Made by a program: the position numbers and the translations under genes. From JAYRSJ01 sp041920215 (GTDB taxonomy: Bacteria; Pseudomonadota; Gammaproteobacteria; Burkholderiales; Burkholderiaceae_C): a stretch of DNA of 64,000 nt. The stretch covers positions 16,685 to 80,684 of the forward strand of contig JAYRSJ010000022.1 in assembly GCA_041920215.1 (NCBI GenBank). The letters are read 5' to 3'. Of this stretch, positions 18,567-27,573 are shown one piece after another. Each line of letters starts with the position of its first letter. Positions within the stretch are counted from its first letter, which is position 1. The notes below the pieces were generated by a model. That model was not told where the DNA came from, did not search any database, and was given only the letters and a program-made list of their open reading frames with translations.

Positions 18567-19426
18567 TGAAGAGCGACAGTAGCAACAACGCCCCGCTGCT
18601 CGAAGTCGAGGACCTGCGTGTCGCATTCCCCACCCGCGACGGCGGCCTGTTCGAGGCGGTGCGTGGCGTCAGCTTCAGCCTGGGCCGCGAGCGGCTGGGC
18701 ATCGTCGGCGAATCCGGCTCCGGCAAGTCGCAGACCGGCCGTGCCATCCTGGGCCTGACCGCGCCCGAGGCCCGCATCACGGCCAAGCGCCTGGCTTTCA
18801 AGGGTCAGGACTTGCTCGGCGCCACACCGGCCCAGCGCCGCGCGCTGCGCGGCGGCAGCATCGCGATGGTGCTGCAGGACCCCAAGTACTCGCTGAACCC
18901 GGTGATGAAGATCGGCGAGCAGATCCGCGAGAGCCTGCAGGCCCATCAGCGCGGGCTGTCATCGTCCGAGGCCAGGCAGCGGGTGCTGCGGGCACTGGCC
19001 GATGTCGCGATCGATGACCCCGAGCGCGTCTACAAGCTCTACCCGCACGAGGTCTCGGGCGGCATGGGCCAGCGCGCGATGATCGCAATGATGCTGATCG
19101 CCGAGCCGCAGTTATTGATCGCCGACGAGCCGACCTCGGCGCTGGACGTGACCGTGCAGCTGCAGGTGCTGGGCATTCTCGACAAGCTGGTGCAGGACCG
19201 CGGCATGGGTCTGATCTTTGTCTCGCATGACCTGCGCCTGGTGGCCAGCTTCTGCGACCGGGTGCTGGTGATGTATGCCGGCAAGGTGGTCGAGGAGATC
19301 AAGGCCACCGAGCTGCAGGCGGCCAGACACCCCTACACGCAAGGCCTCTTGAACTGCCTGCCGCGCCTGGGCGCGTCGCGCCATCCGCTGCCGACGCTGA
19401 ACCGACAAGAGGCGTGGAAGCTGTGA
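18566..19426 (+). CDS. ABC transporter ATP-binding protein, DppD type
   Basis: The product is 286 residues. The Walker A motif is GESGSGKSQTG (about residue 48) and Walker B is LLIADEPTSALD (about 182). The signature is VSGGMGQRAMIAMML, where the usual LSGGQ reads SGGM; this variant is common in DppD/OppD subunits. VSHDLRLVASFCDRVLVMYAGK carries the switch His. The ATG at 18566 shares a base with the permease stop (TGATG); a GTG three bases earlier is in frame. The C-terminus is shorter than in DppD proteins that carry an extended oligopeptide-binding tail, ending soon after HPYTQGLLNCLPRLG. Confidence 0.93.
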   Translation: MKSDSSNNAPLLEVEDLRVAFPTRDGGLFEAVRGVSFSLGRERLGIVGESGSGKSQTGRAILGLTAPEARITAKRLAFKGQDLLGATPAQRRALRGGSIAMVLQDPKYSLNPVMKIGEQIRESLQAHQRGLSSSEARQRVLRALADVAIDDPERVYKLYPHEVSGGMGQRAMIAMMLIAEPQLLIADEPTSALDVTVQLQVLGILDKLVQDRGMGLIFVSHDLRLVASFCDRVLVMYAGKVVEEIKATELQAARHPYTQGLLNCLPRLGASRHPLPTLNRQEAWKL

Positions 19427-20193
19427 GCGGGGCCGACAGATTGGGCATTGAAGTACAGGGCCTGCAGGTTCGCTATGGCGAGTTCACCGCGGTGCACGAG
19501 GCGAGCTTCAGCGTGGCGCCCGGCGAGAGCTTCGGCCTGGTCGGCGAATCGGGCTCGGGCAAGTCCACCATCCTGCGCGCGATCTGCGGCCTGGCGCCGC
19601 GCACGGCCGGCACGGTCAGGCTTGTTGGTGATGCGGCACAACAGCCCGAGCCGGGCAGCAAAGCCTTCCGCCGCCGGGTGCAGATGGTGTTCCAGGACCC
19701 CTATGGCTCGCTGCATCCGCGCCAGACCATCGATCGCATCCTGGCCGAGCCGCTGGCCATCCACGGCATGGCTGTCGATGCCGAGGCACGCATCAGACGC
19801 GCACTTGACGAAGTAGGGCTGGGCCAGGGTTTTCGCTTCCGCTACCCGCACCAGCTCAGCGGCGGTCAGCGCCAGCGCATCGCCATCGCCCGCGCGCTGA
19901 TCCTGCAGCCGCAGATCCTCTTGCTCGACGAACCCACCTCGGCCCTCGACGCCTCGGTGCAGGCCGAGGTTTTGAACCTGCTCGAATCCCTGCGCCGTGA
20001 GCGCGGCCTCACATTCGTGATGGTCAGCCACGACCTCGGCGTTGTCACCCATCTGTGCGAGCGCCTGCTGGTGATGCAGCAGGGGCGCATGGTCGAGCAG
20101 GTGGACGCGGTGGCGCTGGCCGAGAGCCGGGTGGAGCAGGACTACACCAAGCAGTTGATGCGGGCGGCGGTGGGGTTTAGGAGGGAGGGGTGA
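19423..20193 (+). CDS. ABC transporter ATP-binding protein, DppF type
   Basis: The product is 256 residues from the GTG at 19423, whose GTGA overlaps the stop of the previous gene; a GTG at 19414 is an alternative. Walker A is GESGSGKST (about residue 40), the signature is LSGGQRQRIAIARAL (about 144) and Walker B is LLLDEPTSALDASVQ (about 165). It pairs with the DppD-type subunit as the second ATPase of the importer. It is slightly shorter than typical DppF, with a brief C-terminal tail. It closes the five-gene operon, and codon use changes sharply after its stop. Confidence 0.92.
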   Translation: MSGADRLGIEVQGLQVRYGEFTAVHEASFSVAPGESFGLVGESGSGKSTILRAICGLAPRTAGTVRLVGDAAQQPEPGSKAFRRRVQMVFQDPYGSLHPRQTIDRILAEPLAIHGMAVDAEARIRRALDEVGLGQGFRFRYPHQLSGGQRQRIAIARALILQPQILLLDEPTSALDASVQAEVLNLLESLRRERGLTFVMVSHDLGVVTHLCERLLVMQQGRMVEQVDAVALAESRVEQDYTKQLMRAAVGFRREG

Positions 20194-20258
20194 GGGGCGG
20201 GTGTGGGATGGATACGGTCTCGTGATTTTGGCCGCCAATCAACCGTTTGCTGCATGAA

Positions 20259-20271
20259 GCTGTCAGACAGC
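20259..20271. repeat. Short palindrome in the lower-GC island
   Basis: GCTGTC-A-GACAGC is a perfect 13-base palindrome with a one-base centre, in the 125-base gap between the ABC operon and the unrecognised minus-strand gene. The gap is clearly lower in GC than the flanking operon. A role as a regulator site or recombination scar is possible but nothing else supports either. Confidence 0.25.
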
Positions 20272-20318
20272 GCCGTCACTGCTGATGATGCAAAACATGG
20301 TGAGGCTAGGCTCGACCC

Positions 20319-21233
20319 TCACGCCCCTTGGGCCAAGATTTCGCGTAGCTTGGCCGAACTAAGCGAGTCGCAAGCTCGCATCAGTTTGTTCGGCATGAAC
20401 TCTTCGCTGCCAGCATCGGCCGTCGCATAGAAGATATCTACACCGTCTGGAAGACGATGGCCGTCGTAGAAGGGCTCAGTTCGATCCTGCCAGGCCTTCA
20501 GCTTGCCGAATTCCGTGTCCGTAATGATGGCAAGCCGACCCTCCAACAACTTTGGGTGGTTCTTCACCAAAAAACCCAGCATCGACCAAATTCCATGCAG
20601 TTCGGGGTTGCCTAGCGGCGGATCGTGGGCCACAACCTGAATTTCGAAATCCGAAGTGACATGGGCCATCAGTTCGGTCAGCTTCTTCGATGTGACCGTA
20701 AGTGCTGTGGTGACAGAGACCCTGCGCCCACTGCCGGTGACGCTTGTGTTCGTGTCCACGCAAAAGACACGGTCGTAGCTGCCAAGTACCCTCTCAATAC
20801 TCAAGGATGGGTGCCCAGCACCTTGAAAGTAGGCATTGATGAGCTTCTCTTTGTCTTTGCGCTTGTAGTACGTACTGAGCCTTGACCGGCTGGGGACGAG
20901 CATCTGTGGAGATAGAACGAGTGGCGAGTGAACCCGACCAATCAGGAACACCTCTGCAGTAGTCAGATTTACATGCAACTCGTGGGCCACCACTAGCTGC
21001 TCGAAATCCATTTCCAGACGTGTGAAGCGTACCTGCCGCTTTTGGTTCGGCTGGGCCCTTATGGACTTGACCGAGAACCCGTGGATGTCGAGTAGCTGGC
21101 TATTCGTACCGCCAAGCTCCACGCTAACGCTCATCGCTGGAGTGAGGTTCGCGGGAAATCTGTGCACAAGACTCTTGTCACCAGGTCGAAGAAGCGGTCG
21201 CAGCATCATCACGATGGAAGAGTCTTGTTTCAT
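20319..21233 (-). CDS. Unrecognised protein in a lower-GC island (possible nuclease-like fold)
   Basis: I do not recognise this protein. From the ATG at 21233 it has 304 residues; the frame stays open upstream to a GTG at 21389 (356 residues), and neither start has a good ribosome site. Base composition is visibly lower in GC than the neighbours, which suggests recent acquisition. There is no signal peptide or membrane span. The C-terminal half has strand-like segments each ending in an acidic residue: RVFCVDTNTS, LAIITDTEFGKLKAWQDR and IFYATADAGSEEFMPNKL. Such spacing can occur in RNase H-like nucleases, but this is only a guess. It lies on the same strand as, and downstream of, a toxin-antitoxin pair and could be cotranscribed with it. 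Confidence 0.65.
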   Translation of the reverse strand: MKQDSSIVMMLRPLLRPGDKSLVHRFPANLTPAMSVSVELGGTNSQLLDIHGFSVKSIRAQPNQKRQVRFTRLEMDFEQLVVAHELHVNLTTAEVFLIGRVHSPLVLSPQMLVPSRSRLSTYYKRKDKEKLINAYFQGAGHPSLSIERVLGSYDRVFCVDTNTSVTGSGRRVSVTTALTVTSKKLTELMAHVTSDFEIQVVAHDPPLGNPELHGIWSMLGFLVKNHPKLLEGRLAIITDTEFGKLKAWQDRTEPFYDGHRLPDGVDIFYATADAGSEEFMPNKLMRACDSLSSAKLREILAQGA

Positions 21234-21453
21234 GTCAATGTGGCTATGGCTGCCAAGTGCCGCCGCGCATTGAGAGGGATGGCCGATGAAGTTCGATAGG
21301 AGACAGGGCCAGGCCTTGAATCTGAAGAGGCCCAATCTATAGCTCGACTCACAACTTCGAGAAGGGGCGATGTTGGAGGGACCGACCACTGAGGCCGCAC
21401 CGCTTCCGTTGTTCAGCGTTGGGCATCGCGAACGAATCAGCCGCTTCCGTCAG

Positions 21454-21741
21454 CTACGCCAACTGCAGCACCAACCTCTTCCCACAAGCGCTAGCGTACT
21501 TTCGCAGCGTAGCCAGCGATGGCGAGTGCTTCCCGGTTGCCAGTGAGCGTTCCAGACGAGCCACCGCAGGCGGCTGGGTGCCCATGCGCTCGGCGACCTG
21601 GGCCTGGGTGAGGCCGGCTTCTTGGCGGGCTTTGAGCAACTGATCCAGCAGCGCACCTTCTTCCCGTTCCAGGCGTTCAACTTCAGTGCGCACGGCAGGT
21701 CGGCGCATCAGCTTGGCAATGACTTGTTCATGAGTGGCCAT
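21454..21741 (-). CDS. HigA-like antitoxin, Xre-family helix-turn-helix
   Basis: The product is 95 residues with a helix-turn-helix at about residues 36-85 (LLKARQEAGLTQAQVAERMGTQPPAVARLER). The N-terminal 30 residues are charged and could neutralise the toxin. The start overlaps the toxin stop by 14 bases in the toxin-first order typical of higBA. It should bind its own promoter, where a palindrome is visible, and repress both genes. Confidence 0.86.
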   Translation of the reverse strand: MATHEQVIAKLMRRPAVRTEVERLEREEGALLDQLLKARQEAGLTQAQVAERMGTQPPAVARLERSLATGKHSPSLATLRKYASACGKRLVLQLA

Positions 21742-22063
21742 GTTTCTTCACCTCTTTCATCCGTTTGCGGGCGATCTCAATTTCGCGTGCTGGCGTCTTC
21801 TGGGTCTTTTTCACAAATGAGTGCAGCATCACGACCCTGCGGCCGACCAATGCGCAGAAGAAGACTCGGGCAATTCCTTCTTGGCCTTTCAGGCGCAGCT
21901 CAAAAAGCCCTTCACCGAACGCATCCGTATGCGGAGGCCCAAGACCGGGACCCACGGCGGCGATGCGCCGCGTCAGCACGATGTATCGCGCAGCCAGCGT
22001 ATCGGGCAGCGCGAGGATCTCCTCGGCCACCGCATCGCTGTAGTACTCGATCGTGTAGTCCAC
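21728..22063 (-). CDS. HigB/RelE-superfamily toxin (phage Gp49-like)
   Basis: The product is 111 residues from a GTG at 22063. The sequence fits the RelE/ParE-fold Gp49-like toxins: an N-terminal strand (YTIEYYSDAVAEEIL), FGEGLFELRLKGQEGIARVFFC in the middle, and a C-terminal basic region (HSFVKKTQKTPAREIEIARKRM). Relatives cut mRNA on the ribosome. The Arg and Lys residues of the last two strands are present, so it looks functional. It precedes and overlaps the antitoxin gene. Confidence 0.87.
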   Translation of the reverse strand: MDYTIEYYSDAVAEEILALPDTLAARYIVLTRRIAAVGPGLGPPHTDAFGEGLFELRLKGQEGIARVFFCALVGRRVVMLHSFVKKTQKTPAREIEIARKRMKEVKKHGHS

Positions 22064-22073
22064 GGCGGCAGTG

Positions 22074-22087
22074 TAACAAAAATGTTA
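22074..22087. promoter_or_regulatory. Palindromic operator of the toxin-antitoxin operon
   Basis: TAACA-AAAA-TGTTA is a perfect 5-base inverted repeat with a 4-base centre, starting 11 bases upstream of the toxin GTG. Palindromes at this position are typical binding sites for the antitoxin, which represses its own operon. The surrounding sequence is AT-rich relative to the genome, as expected for a promoter. Confidence 0.6.
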
Positions 22088-22229
22088 TTAATTGCTGTAT
22101 CGAAGCGAACTCGTGATGGTCGTGGTGCAGGGGGTGTTTCAACGCTTAAAGGATGTGAAGGCTGTCGACCCCCGCCCACCCCATCCGTCGAGTCTCCATG
22201 GCACCATCGCCACCAACGGAGACATCCCC

Positions 22230-22901
22230 ATGCCCCTGCAGCTCTACTACCACCCCTTCTCGTCCTACTGCCAGAAGGTGCTGATCGCGTTCTACGAGAA
22301 CGCGATTCCGTTTGAGCCGCAGCTGCTGGCGGGGCCGGACTGTGCCGCGACGAAGGCGCTGGCCGAGTTGTGGCCGATCAAGCGCTTTCCGCTGCTGGTC
22401 GATGAGGAGCGCGGCGCCACCATCATGGAGGCGAGCTGCATCATCGAATACCTGGGCCTGCACCGGCCGGGCCCGGTGCGTCTGCTGCCCGAGGATGCGC
22501 AGGCGGCGCTGGAGGTGCGGATGCTGGACCGCTTCTTCGACAACTATGTCTCGACCCCGCAGCAGAAGATCGTCTTCAACGCCTTGCGGCCGCCCGAGCA
22601 GCGCGACGCCTACGGTGTGAGCGAGGCGCGGGCGATGCTGGACACCGCCTATGCCTGGCTCGATGCGCGCATGGCCGCCTCCGGGCGCGAGTGGGCGGTG
22701 GGCCGGCAGTTCAGCCTGGCCGACTGCGCCGCCGCGCCTTTTCTGTTCTATGCCGACTGGACCCACCCCATCAGCGACGCGCATCCACATCTGCTGGCCT
22801 ACCGCCGCCGCCTGCTGGCGCGGCCCTCGTTCGCCCGCGCCGTCGACGAGGCCCGGCCTTATCGCCACTACTTCCCGCTGGGCGCGCCCGAGCGCGACTG
22901 A
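22230..22901 (+). CDS. Glutathione S-transferase family protein
   Basis: The product is 223 residues. The N-terminal thioredoxin-like domain (about 1-80) begins LQLYYHPFSSYCQKVLIAFYE, with a Ser-Ser-Tyr-Cys active-site region, and includes FPLLVDEERGATIMEASCII, the cis-Pro and glutathione gamma-Glu contact. The all-helical C-terminal domain follows, with FSLADCAAAPFLFYADW. It probably conjugates or reduces substrates with glutathione. The next gene is also of a glutathione-linked family, 50 bases downstream, so the two may act together. Confidence 0.9.
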   Translation: MPLQLYYHPFSSYCQKVLIAFYENAIPFEPQLLAGPDCAATKALAELWPIKRFPLLVDEERGATIMEASCIIEYLGLHRPGPVRLLPEDAQAALEVRMLDRFFDNYVSTPQQKIVFNALRPPEQRDAYGVSEARAMLDTAYAWLDARMAASGREWAVGRQFSLADCAAAPFLFYADWTHPISDAHPHLLAYRRRLLARPSFARAVDEARPYRHYFPLGAPERD

Positions 22902-22951
22902 GACCGAGGCAAAGGGAAGAAAGAAGAGAAGAGGAGAGGAGAAAAAGAGCC

Positions 22952-23377
22952 ATGACCCTCATCAGCGCCTCCTGCAACTGCGGGGCCGTAGGCTTCGCGT
23001 TCGAGGGCCGCGCGCAAGGCGTGTTCCTCTGTCACTGCTCGATCTGCCGGCGCGCGACCGGCGCGAACGGCATCGCCGTCGTCCTCGTTCCGAACGAGCA
23101 TTTCCGATGGACGCAGGGCGAAGCGCAGATCGCCCAATGGACCAAGCCGGGTTCGCAGTGGGAAACCTGGTTCTGCAAGACCTGCGGTTCGCGCCTGCCC
23201 GGCCGCAACGACCCCCAGCGCATGTTCATACCCGCCGGGCTCCTGCCCGGGAGCGGGCTGGGCCTGCAGGTTCGGGCGCATATCTGGGTGGGGTCCAAGG
23301 CCGAGTGGGACGAGCCGGGCGATCAGGCGCCGCAGTACGAGCAAGCCTACGGCGGCGCTCTGCGGTCCGGTGGCTGA
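22952..23377 (+). CDS. GFA-family (glutathione-dependent formaldehyde-activating-like) zinc protein
   Basis: The product is 141 residues with the Mss4-like zinc fold of the GFA family. The metal-binding cysteines are visible as CNCGAVGF, CHCSICRRATGA and FCKTCGSRL. Family members are often annotated as glutathione-dependent formaldehyde-activating enzymes, but few have a proven activity. The ATG follows a long purine-rich ribosome site (GAGGAGAGGAGAAAAAGAG). It follows a GST gene on the same strand. Confidence 0.88.
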   Translation: MTLISASCNCGAVGFAFEGRAQGVFLCHCSICRRATGANGIAVVLVPNEHFRWTQGEAQIAQWTKPGSQWETWFCKTCGSRLPGRNDPQRMFIPAGLLPGSGLGLQVRAHIWVGSKAEWDEPGDQAPQYEQAYGGALRSGG

Positions 23378-23383
23378 GCACAT

Positions 23384-24682
23384 TCAGTCGTCCAGCACGA
23401 TCCAGCGCTCATGCCGCCCGCTCGCCAGCTCGGCGTCTACCGCGGCGGCGACGCGGCTGATCGCCTCCTGGCAGGCGCGGCGGCTGGCGGCATCGTGGCC
23501 CATGGGGTAGACCACCACCCGGCCGTCGTACAGCTCGTCGACCGGCGAGCCGCCATAGGCCGCCAGGCCCAGCAGGCAGGCGCCCAGGCGCACCGTGCGG
23601 GGGCTCGCATCCGCCGCGGCATCCGTGGTAGGCGCCACCAGGCTGGCGCCCGGCAAGGCGGCCAGCACGATGCGCTGCAACTCGTCCACGAAGCCGGGCC
23701 GCACCCGTTCGACCCGGTAGGACAGCTCGCCGGCCGAGCCGGCGGCCGCCTCGAGCCGGCCGCGCCAGGGCCGGCGCGGGGCCCCCGGGCGCGGCTGCAG
23801 CTGCTCGCGGCCGCTGGCGTCGCGCTGCCACAGGAAGTAATGCGCGATCCAGGCGGCGTCGAGATCGGCCAGATCGGCAAAAGGCATCTGCCGCCGGTCC
23901 ACCCGCAGCTCGCGGGCGCTGCCGGCGGCGATGTCCACCACCAGCAGGCCATGCACCTGGCCACGGCCACGGGCATAGTCGATCTGCGAGCCCGCCAGCA
24001 CATAGTGGCCGGCGCCGGGCGAGAAGGCACGCGCCTCGTCGCCCTCGCGCGACAGGCTGGTCAGCGGCTGGCCCGGCTGCATCGGCACCCAGGGCTCCAC
24101 CTTGTGCAGTTCGAGGCGCTGCACATCCAGCACCCGCCGCGAGCCCAGGCGCAGCCAGCGTCCGCCCTGCAGCAGGCTGCCGCTGGCCAGCTCGGACTTC
24201 TCTATGCCCCAGCGCATCGAGGGCCCGGGCTGGCGGCCGGCCGCGCTGTCCAGCCACTGCGCTTCGGCCAGGGTGTTGCTGGCGCTGCCCACCCGCTGCA
24301 GCTGCAGCTGCCCCTGGTGCTCGCTGACCAGGGTGAAGTCATTGCCCCGCACCAGCAGCAGGGCCGGCCGCGGCGCATCGGCCAGGCGCAGCACGCGCCA
24401 GAAGCGCCGGCCCAGCCCCGGCACCTCGACCTCGCGGCCGCGCCAGCGCAGCAGGAAGTCGCTGACCTCGCGCTTGGCAAAGGGGCTGCCGCCGATATTG
24501 GGGAAGGTGCCGGTCGAGATGCGCCGCGTCAGCGCGACGATCTCGAAGGGGCCGTGCTGCAGCGTGGTGCCGGCGGGCGCCGCAGCGGCTGCGCTGCCCA
24601 GCAGTCCGGCGCTGAGCCAGGCGAGGAAGGGGCGGGCAGGGGCCTGGAGCCAGGCCTTGAGGGTGGGGCGGGTGCTGGGCAT
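23384..24682 (-). CDS. Exported protein of unknown function, 432 residues
   Basis: I do not recognise the family. A signal peptide is likely at residues 1-36 (FLAWLSAGLLGSAAAAAPAG). The mature part appears strand-rich and modular, with many short charged segments (LLRWRGREVEVPGLGRRFWRVL, LLVRGNDFTLVSEHQGQLQL). The C-terminal third (about 330-430) includes VRLGACLLGLAAYGGSPVDELYDGRVVVYPMGHD and is Ala-rich and helical. It lies downstream of, and on the same strand as, the winged-helix/ATPase regulator (111 bases), so it may belong to that unit. Codon use is typical of the genome. Confidence 0.72.
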   Translation of the reverse strand: MPSTRPTLKAWLQAPARPFLAWLSAGLLGSAAAAAPAGTTLQHGPFEIVALTRRISTGTFPNIGGSPFAKREVSDFLLRWRGREVEVPGLGRRFWRVLRLADAPRPALLLVRGNDFTLVSEHQGQLQLQRVGSASNTLAEAQWLDSAAGRQPGPSMRWGIEKSELASGSLLQGGRWLRLGSRRVLDVQRLELHKVEPWVPMQPGQPLTSLSREGDEARAFSPGAGHYVLAGSQIDYARGRGQVHGLLVVDIAAGSARELRVDRRQMPFADLADLDAAWIAHYFLWQRDASGREQLQPRPGAPRRPWRGRLEAAAGSAGELSYRVERVRPGFVDELQRIVLAALPGASLVAPTTDAAADASPRTVRLGACLLGLAAYGGSPVDELYDGRVVVYPMGHDAASRRACQEAISRVAAAVDAELASGRHERWIVLDD

Positions 24683-24793
24683 GGGCGGGGCGGCGGGCGA
24701 TCCGGTTGAGCAGACAACAAAGGGCGGCGCAGCCAGAGGCGGCGCTGGCTCGCACTGTGCCGCTGCGGGCCTGCGGCCGTCATAGGCAGACGG

Positions 24794-27499
24794 TTAGCTT
24801 GCGGTTCGGATGTCGCCGTGCCCCTGCGCCTCGCCCTGCACCTCGCCCAGCGCCACACGCAGCGCCATCGCCTCGTCATCGATGATCAGCCCCGGCGCCG
24901 CTGCGCCCCCCTGGCATTGCTGCGCAAAAGCCGCCCGCAGCTTGCCGAACACCGGGCCGCGGCCCTCGCCGCGCCTGGCCACCAGCGCATCGGCCCAGGC
25001 CTGCAGCGCCGCGGCATCGTCCAGCCGGCCCTGGTGCAGGGGCACCCAGGCCAGCGCATCGGCCAGCCACCACAGCATGCCCTCGCCCTGCAGCAGCCGC
25101 ACCGCCTCGCGCAGGCGCAGCAAGGTGTCGGGTGAGGCGTCGCGGCGCGCGCGCAGCACGGCGGCCTGGGCGGCGATGGTGGTGAAGGCGCGCAGCCGGC
25201 CGCGGCTGCGCATCTCGTCCACCGCCCGGTCCAGCACCGCGCAGGCCTCGTCCAGCCGGTCCTGCAGATACAGGGTCTGCCCCAGGCCCCAGGCGGCGCG
25301 CCAGGCCTCCACCGTATCGCCCAGGGCCTGCGACTCGGCCAGCATCTCGGCCCAGAAGCGGCCATAGGCGTCCAGCTCGCCGCGGTCGCGGGCCAACACC
25401 GCCTCGACCCAGCGCAGATGGCGGCGGTCGTAGAGCGTGGGCGCCGGCCCCAGGCCCGCGCGCATGGCCTCCAGCAGCGGCGGCACCTCGGCGCCGCGGC
25501 CCAGGCGCATCAGCAGCATGGCGCGGTGGAACTGCAGGTAGAGCCGGCGAGCCCCCTCGGCCGGCGCCCGCCAGGCCTGCGGACCGGCCAGCGCGGCCTC
25601 GGCGGCGGCCAGGGCCTCGGCCGGCGGCAGCAGCTGGCCCAGCGCGCCCAGCAGGGCCCGCGCCATCTGCCAGCGGGGCTGCAGCGCCGGCGGCAGCGGG
25701 GCGGCCCTGGGCGCCGTCAGCAGGGCCTGCAGCCGCGCCAGCCAGCCGGCGGCGGCGGGCTTGAGGCCGGCGCGCAGGCAGAACACCGTGCTGGCGGCCA
25801 GCAGCTGTACCGCCAGCGCGGCCGGGTGTTCGGTCGGAGGCTCGGCCGGATCCTTCTCGCCCGCCGGCTCGTCCGGCTGCGGCGCGCCGGCCTCGGCCAG
25901 CGCCAGCGCATGGGCCATCGCGGCCTGCAGGTTCTCGGCCTCGGGCAGCAGCGGCGCCAGCCAGCGGTCCTCGCTGCAGGCGGTGGTGCGCGCATCGGCC
26001 GAGGTGAACAGGGCCAGCACCCAGTCGGCATGGGCCTGCTGCAGCTGCCGGCAGGCCCCCGGATCGGCCGCCAGCAGCTCGGCGGCGTGGGCGCGCACGC
26101 TGTCCAGCAGGCGCAGGCGCGGCCCCTCGGCCAGCAGCAGCGAGCGTTCGCGCAGCTCGTCCAGATCGTCGACGGTGGCCCAGGCCTCGGCGCCGGCCAC
26201 CGCCTGCGCGGCGTCCAGGCCGAAGCCGCCGGCAAATACCGACAGCCGCGCCAGCAACGCGGCGGCGCGCGCCGGCAGCAGGCCCACGCTCCAGGCCAGC
26301 GCGGCCTGCAGCGTGCGATGGCGCTCGGGCGCATCGGCGGCGCCGCGGGTGAGCAGGCGCAGCCGCTCGCCCAGGCGGGCACGCACCCCGGCCACGCCCA
26401 GCAGCGGCATGCGTGCGGCGGCCAGCTCCAGCGCCAGCGGCAGGCCGTCCAGGCCGGTGGCGATGGCGTTCAGATCCTCCTGCGCCGCAGCCTCGGCCTG
26501 CCAGCCCGGCTGCAGCGCCTGCATCCGGGCGCACAGCAGCGCCACGGCGGCCGGCGGCGGCAGCGGCGCCAGCGGCAGCACCTGCTCGCCGGCCAGGCGC
26601 AGCGCGCGCTGGCTGGTCACCAGCCATTGCATCTGCGGTGCGGCGGCACGCCAGCAGGCCAGGGCGCTGAGCAGGGTGGCGGCAGCGGGGTCGGCGGGGG
26701 CCGCGCCGCTGCGGGGCTCCAGCAGATGCTCGGCGTTGTCCAGCAGCACCAGGGCCCGCAGCGGCGCCAGCGCCTGGGCCAGCGCGGCCACGCTGCGCCC
26801 GGCCTCGGGCGACAGGCCCAGGCTGCGCGCCAGCGCCGCGCTCAGCTGCGCCGCATCGCTGAGCGCGTCCAGGCGCAGCAGCCACACGCCATCGGGCGGC
26901 GACGGCACGAGGCGGTGAGCCGCCGCCAGCGCCAGCTGGGTCTTGCCCACGCCGGCCGGCCCCACCAGGGTCACCAGCCGCTGCGTGGCGAGCGCGGCCT
27001 GCAGCCGGGCGAGGTCTTCATCGCGCCCCCACAGCCGGCTGAGCCCGGCCGGCAGATTGCCCGCCACGGTTGGCTGCGGCGCTGTGTTCTCCAGCGCAGC
27101 CGCAGCGGCCGTATCTGCCGTATCGGCCGAGGGCGACGCGCTGACAACAGCCTCGGCAAAGCGATAGCCGCGGCGCGGCACCGTGTGCAGCCACTGCGGC
27201 GCCCGGGCATCGTCGCCCAGCGCGCTGCGCAGGCTGTTCATCGCCACCTTCAGCACCGAGTCGCTGACGAAGCGGTGCCCCCAGACGGCGTCCAGCAGCT
27301 CGTCCTTGCTGACCAGCAGGCCCGGCCGCTGCGCCAGAAAGACCAGCACCGCGAAGGGCTTGGGCGGCAGCGCGACCGGCTGGCCGTCGCGCAGCAGCCG
27401 GCCGCCGGGGCCGTCGAGCCAGAAAGGCCCGAAGCGCAGCGAGGCGGGCCGCTCGGTGGCGTGTGGGGTGGCGGGGGTGGCACGCGGCGGATTCCTCAT
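24794..27499 (-). CDS. Winged-helix regulator with AAA/STAND-type ATPase and TPR domains
   Basis: The product is 901 residues. Residues about 20-113 are an OmpR-type winged helix (LRFGPFWLDGPGGRLL, PKPFAVLVFLAQRPGLLVSK, QWLHTVPRRGYRFAE). A nucleotide-binding domain follows with Walker A LVGPAGVGKTQLALAA (about 180) and Walker B-like ALVLLDNAEHLLE (about 255). The remaining 500 residues are Ala/Leu-rich helical repeats. This is the AfsR/MalT-like STAND design, in which ligand or partner binding plus ATP controls DNA binding. The start at 27499 places the winged helix close to the N-terminus. The frame extends upstream without the typical composition. Three 11-base direct repeats lie between it and the divergent gene, a likely target. 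Confidence 0.88.
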   Translation of the reverse strand: MRNPPRATPATPHATERPASLRFGPFWLDGPGGRLLRDGQPVALPPKPFAVLVFLAQRPGLLVSKDELLDAVWGHRFVSDSVLKVAMNSLRSALGDDARAPQWLHTVPRRGYRFAEAVVSASPSADTADTAAAAALENTAPQPTVAGNLPAGLSRLWGRDEDLARLQAALATQRLVTLVGPAGVGKTQLALAAAHRLVPSPPDGVWLLRLDALSDAAQLSAALARSLGLSPEAGRSVAALAQALAPLRALVLLDNAEHLLEPRSGAAPADPAAATLLSALACWRAAAPQMQWLVTSQRALRLAGEQVLPLAPLPPPAAVALLCARMQALQPGWQAEAAAQEDLNAIATGLDGLPLALELAAARMPLLGVAGVRARLGERLRLLTRGAADAPERHRTLQAALAWSVGLLPARAAALLARLSVFAGGFGLDAAQAVAGAEAWATVDDLDELRERSLLLAEGPRLRLLDSVRAHAAELLAADPGACRQLQQAHADWVLALFTSADARTTACSEDRWLAPLLPEAENLQAAMAHALALAEAGAPQPDEPAGEKDPAEPPTEHPAALAVQLLAASTVFCLRAGLKPAAAGWLARLQALLTAPRAAPLPPALQPRWQMARALLGALGQLLPPAEALAAAEAALAGPQAWRAPAEGARRLYLQFHRAMLLMRLGRGAEVPPLLEAMRAGLGPAPTLYDRRHLRWVEAVLARDRGELDAYGRFWAEMLAESQALGDTVEAWRAAWGLGQTLYLQDRLDEACAVLDRAVDEMRSRGRLRAFTTIAAQAAVLRARRDASPDTLLRLREAVRLLQGEGMLWWLADALAWVPLHQGRLDDAAALQAWADALVARRGEGRGPVFGKLRAAFAQQCQGGAAAPGLIIDDEAMALRVALGEVQGEAQGHGDIRTAS

Positions 27500-27573
27500 G
27501 GCCCCGCATTCTGCTATGGCGCTGCCCCCTTCGGTGCGCGGGTTTGACCGGCCGCCCCGGCCGCTCTTTCTTA

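Noticed and set aside
18566..19426. DppD-type ATPase broken at the signature motif
   Set aside because: SGGM instead of SGGQ is normal in this subunit class, and all other motifs are intact.
21234..21389. N-terminal extension of the unrecognised island protein to the GTG at 21389
   Set aside because: No ribosome site, and the extra 52 residues look like untranslated sequence. It is left as an alternative only.
20194..22229. Prophage or integrative element
   Set aside because: Composition differs, but there is no integrase, tRNA attachment site, flanking direct repeat or phage structural gene.
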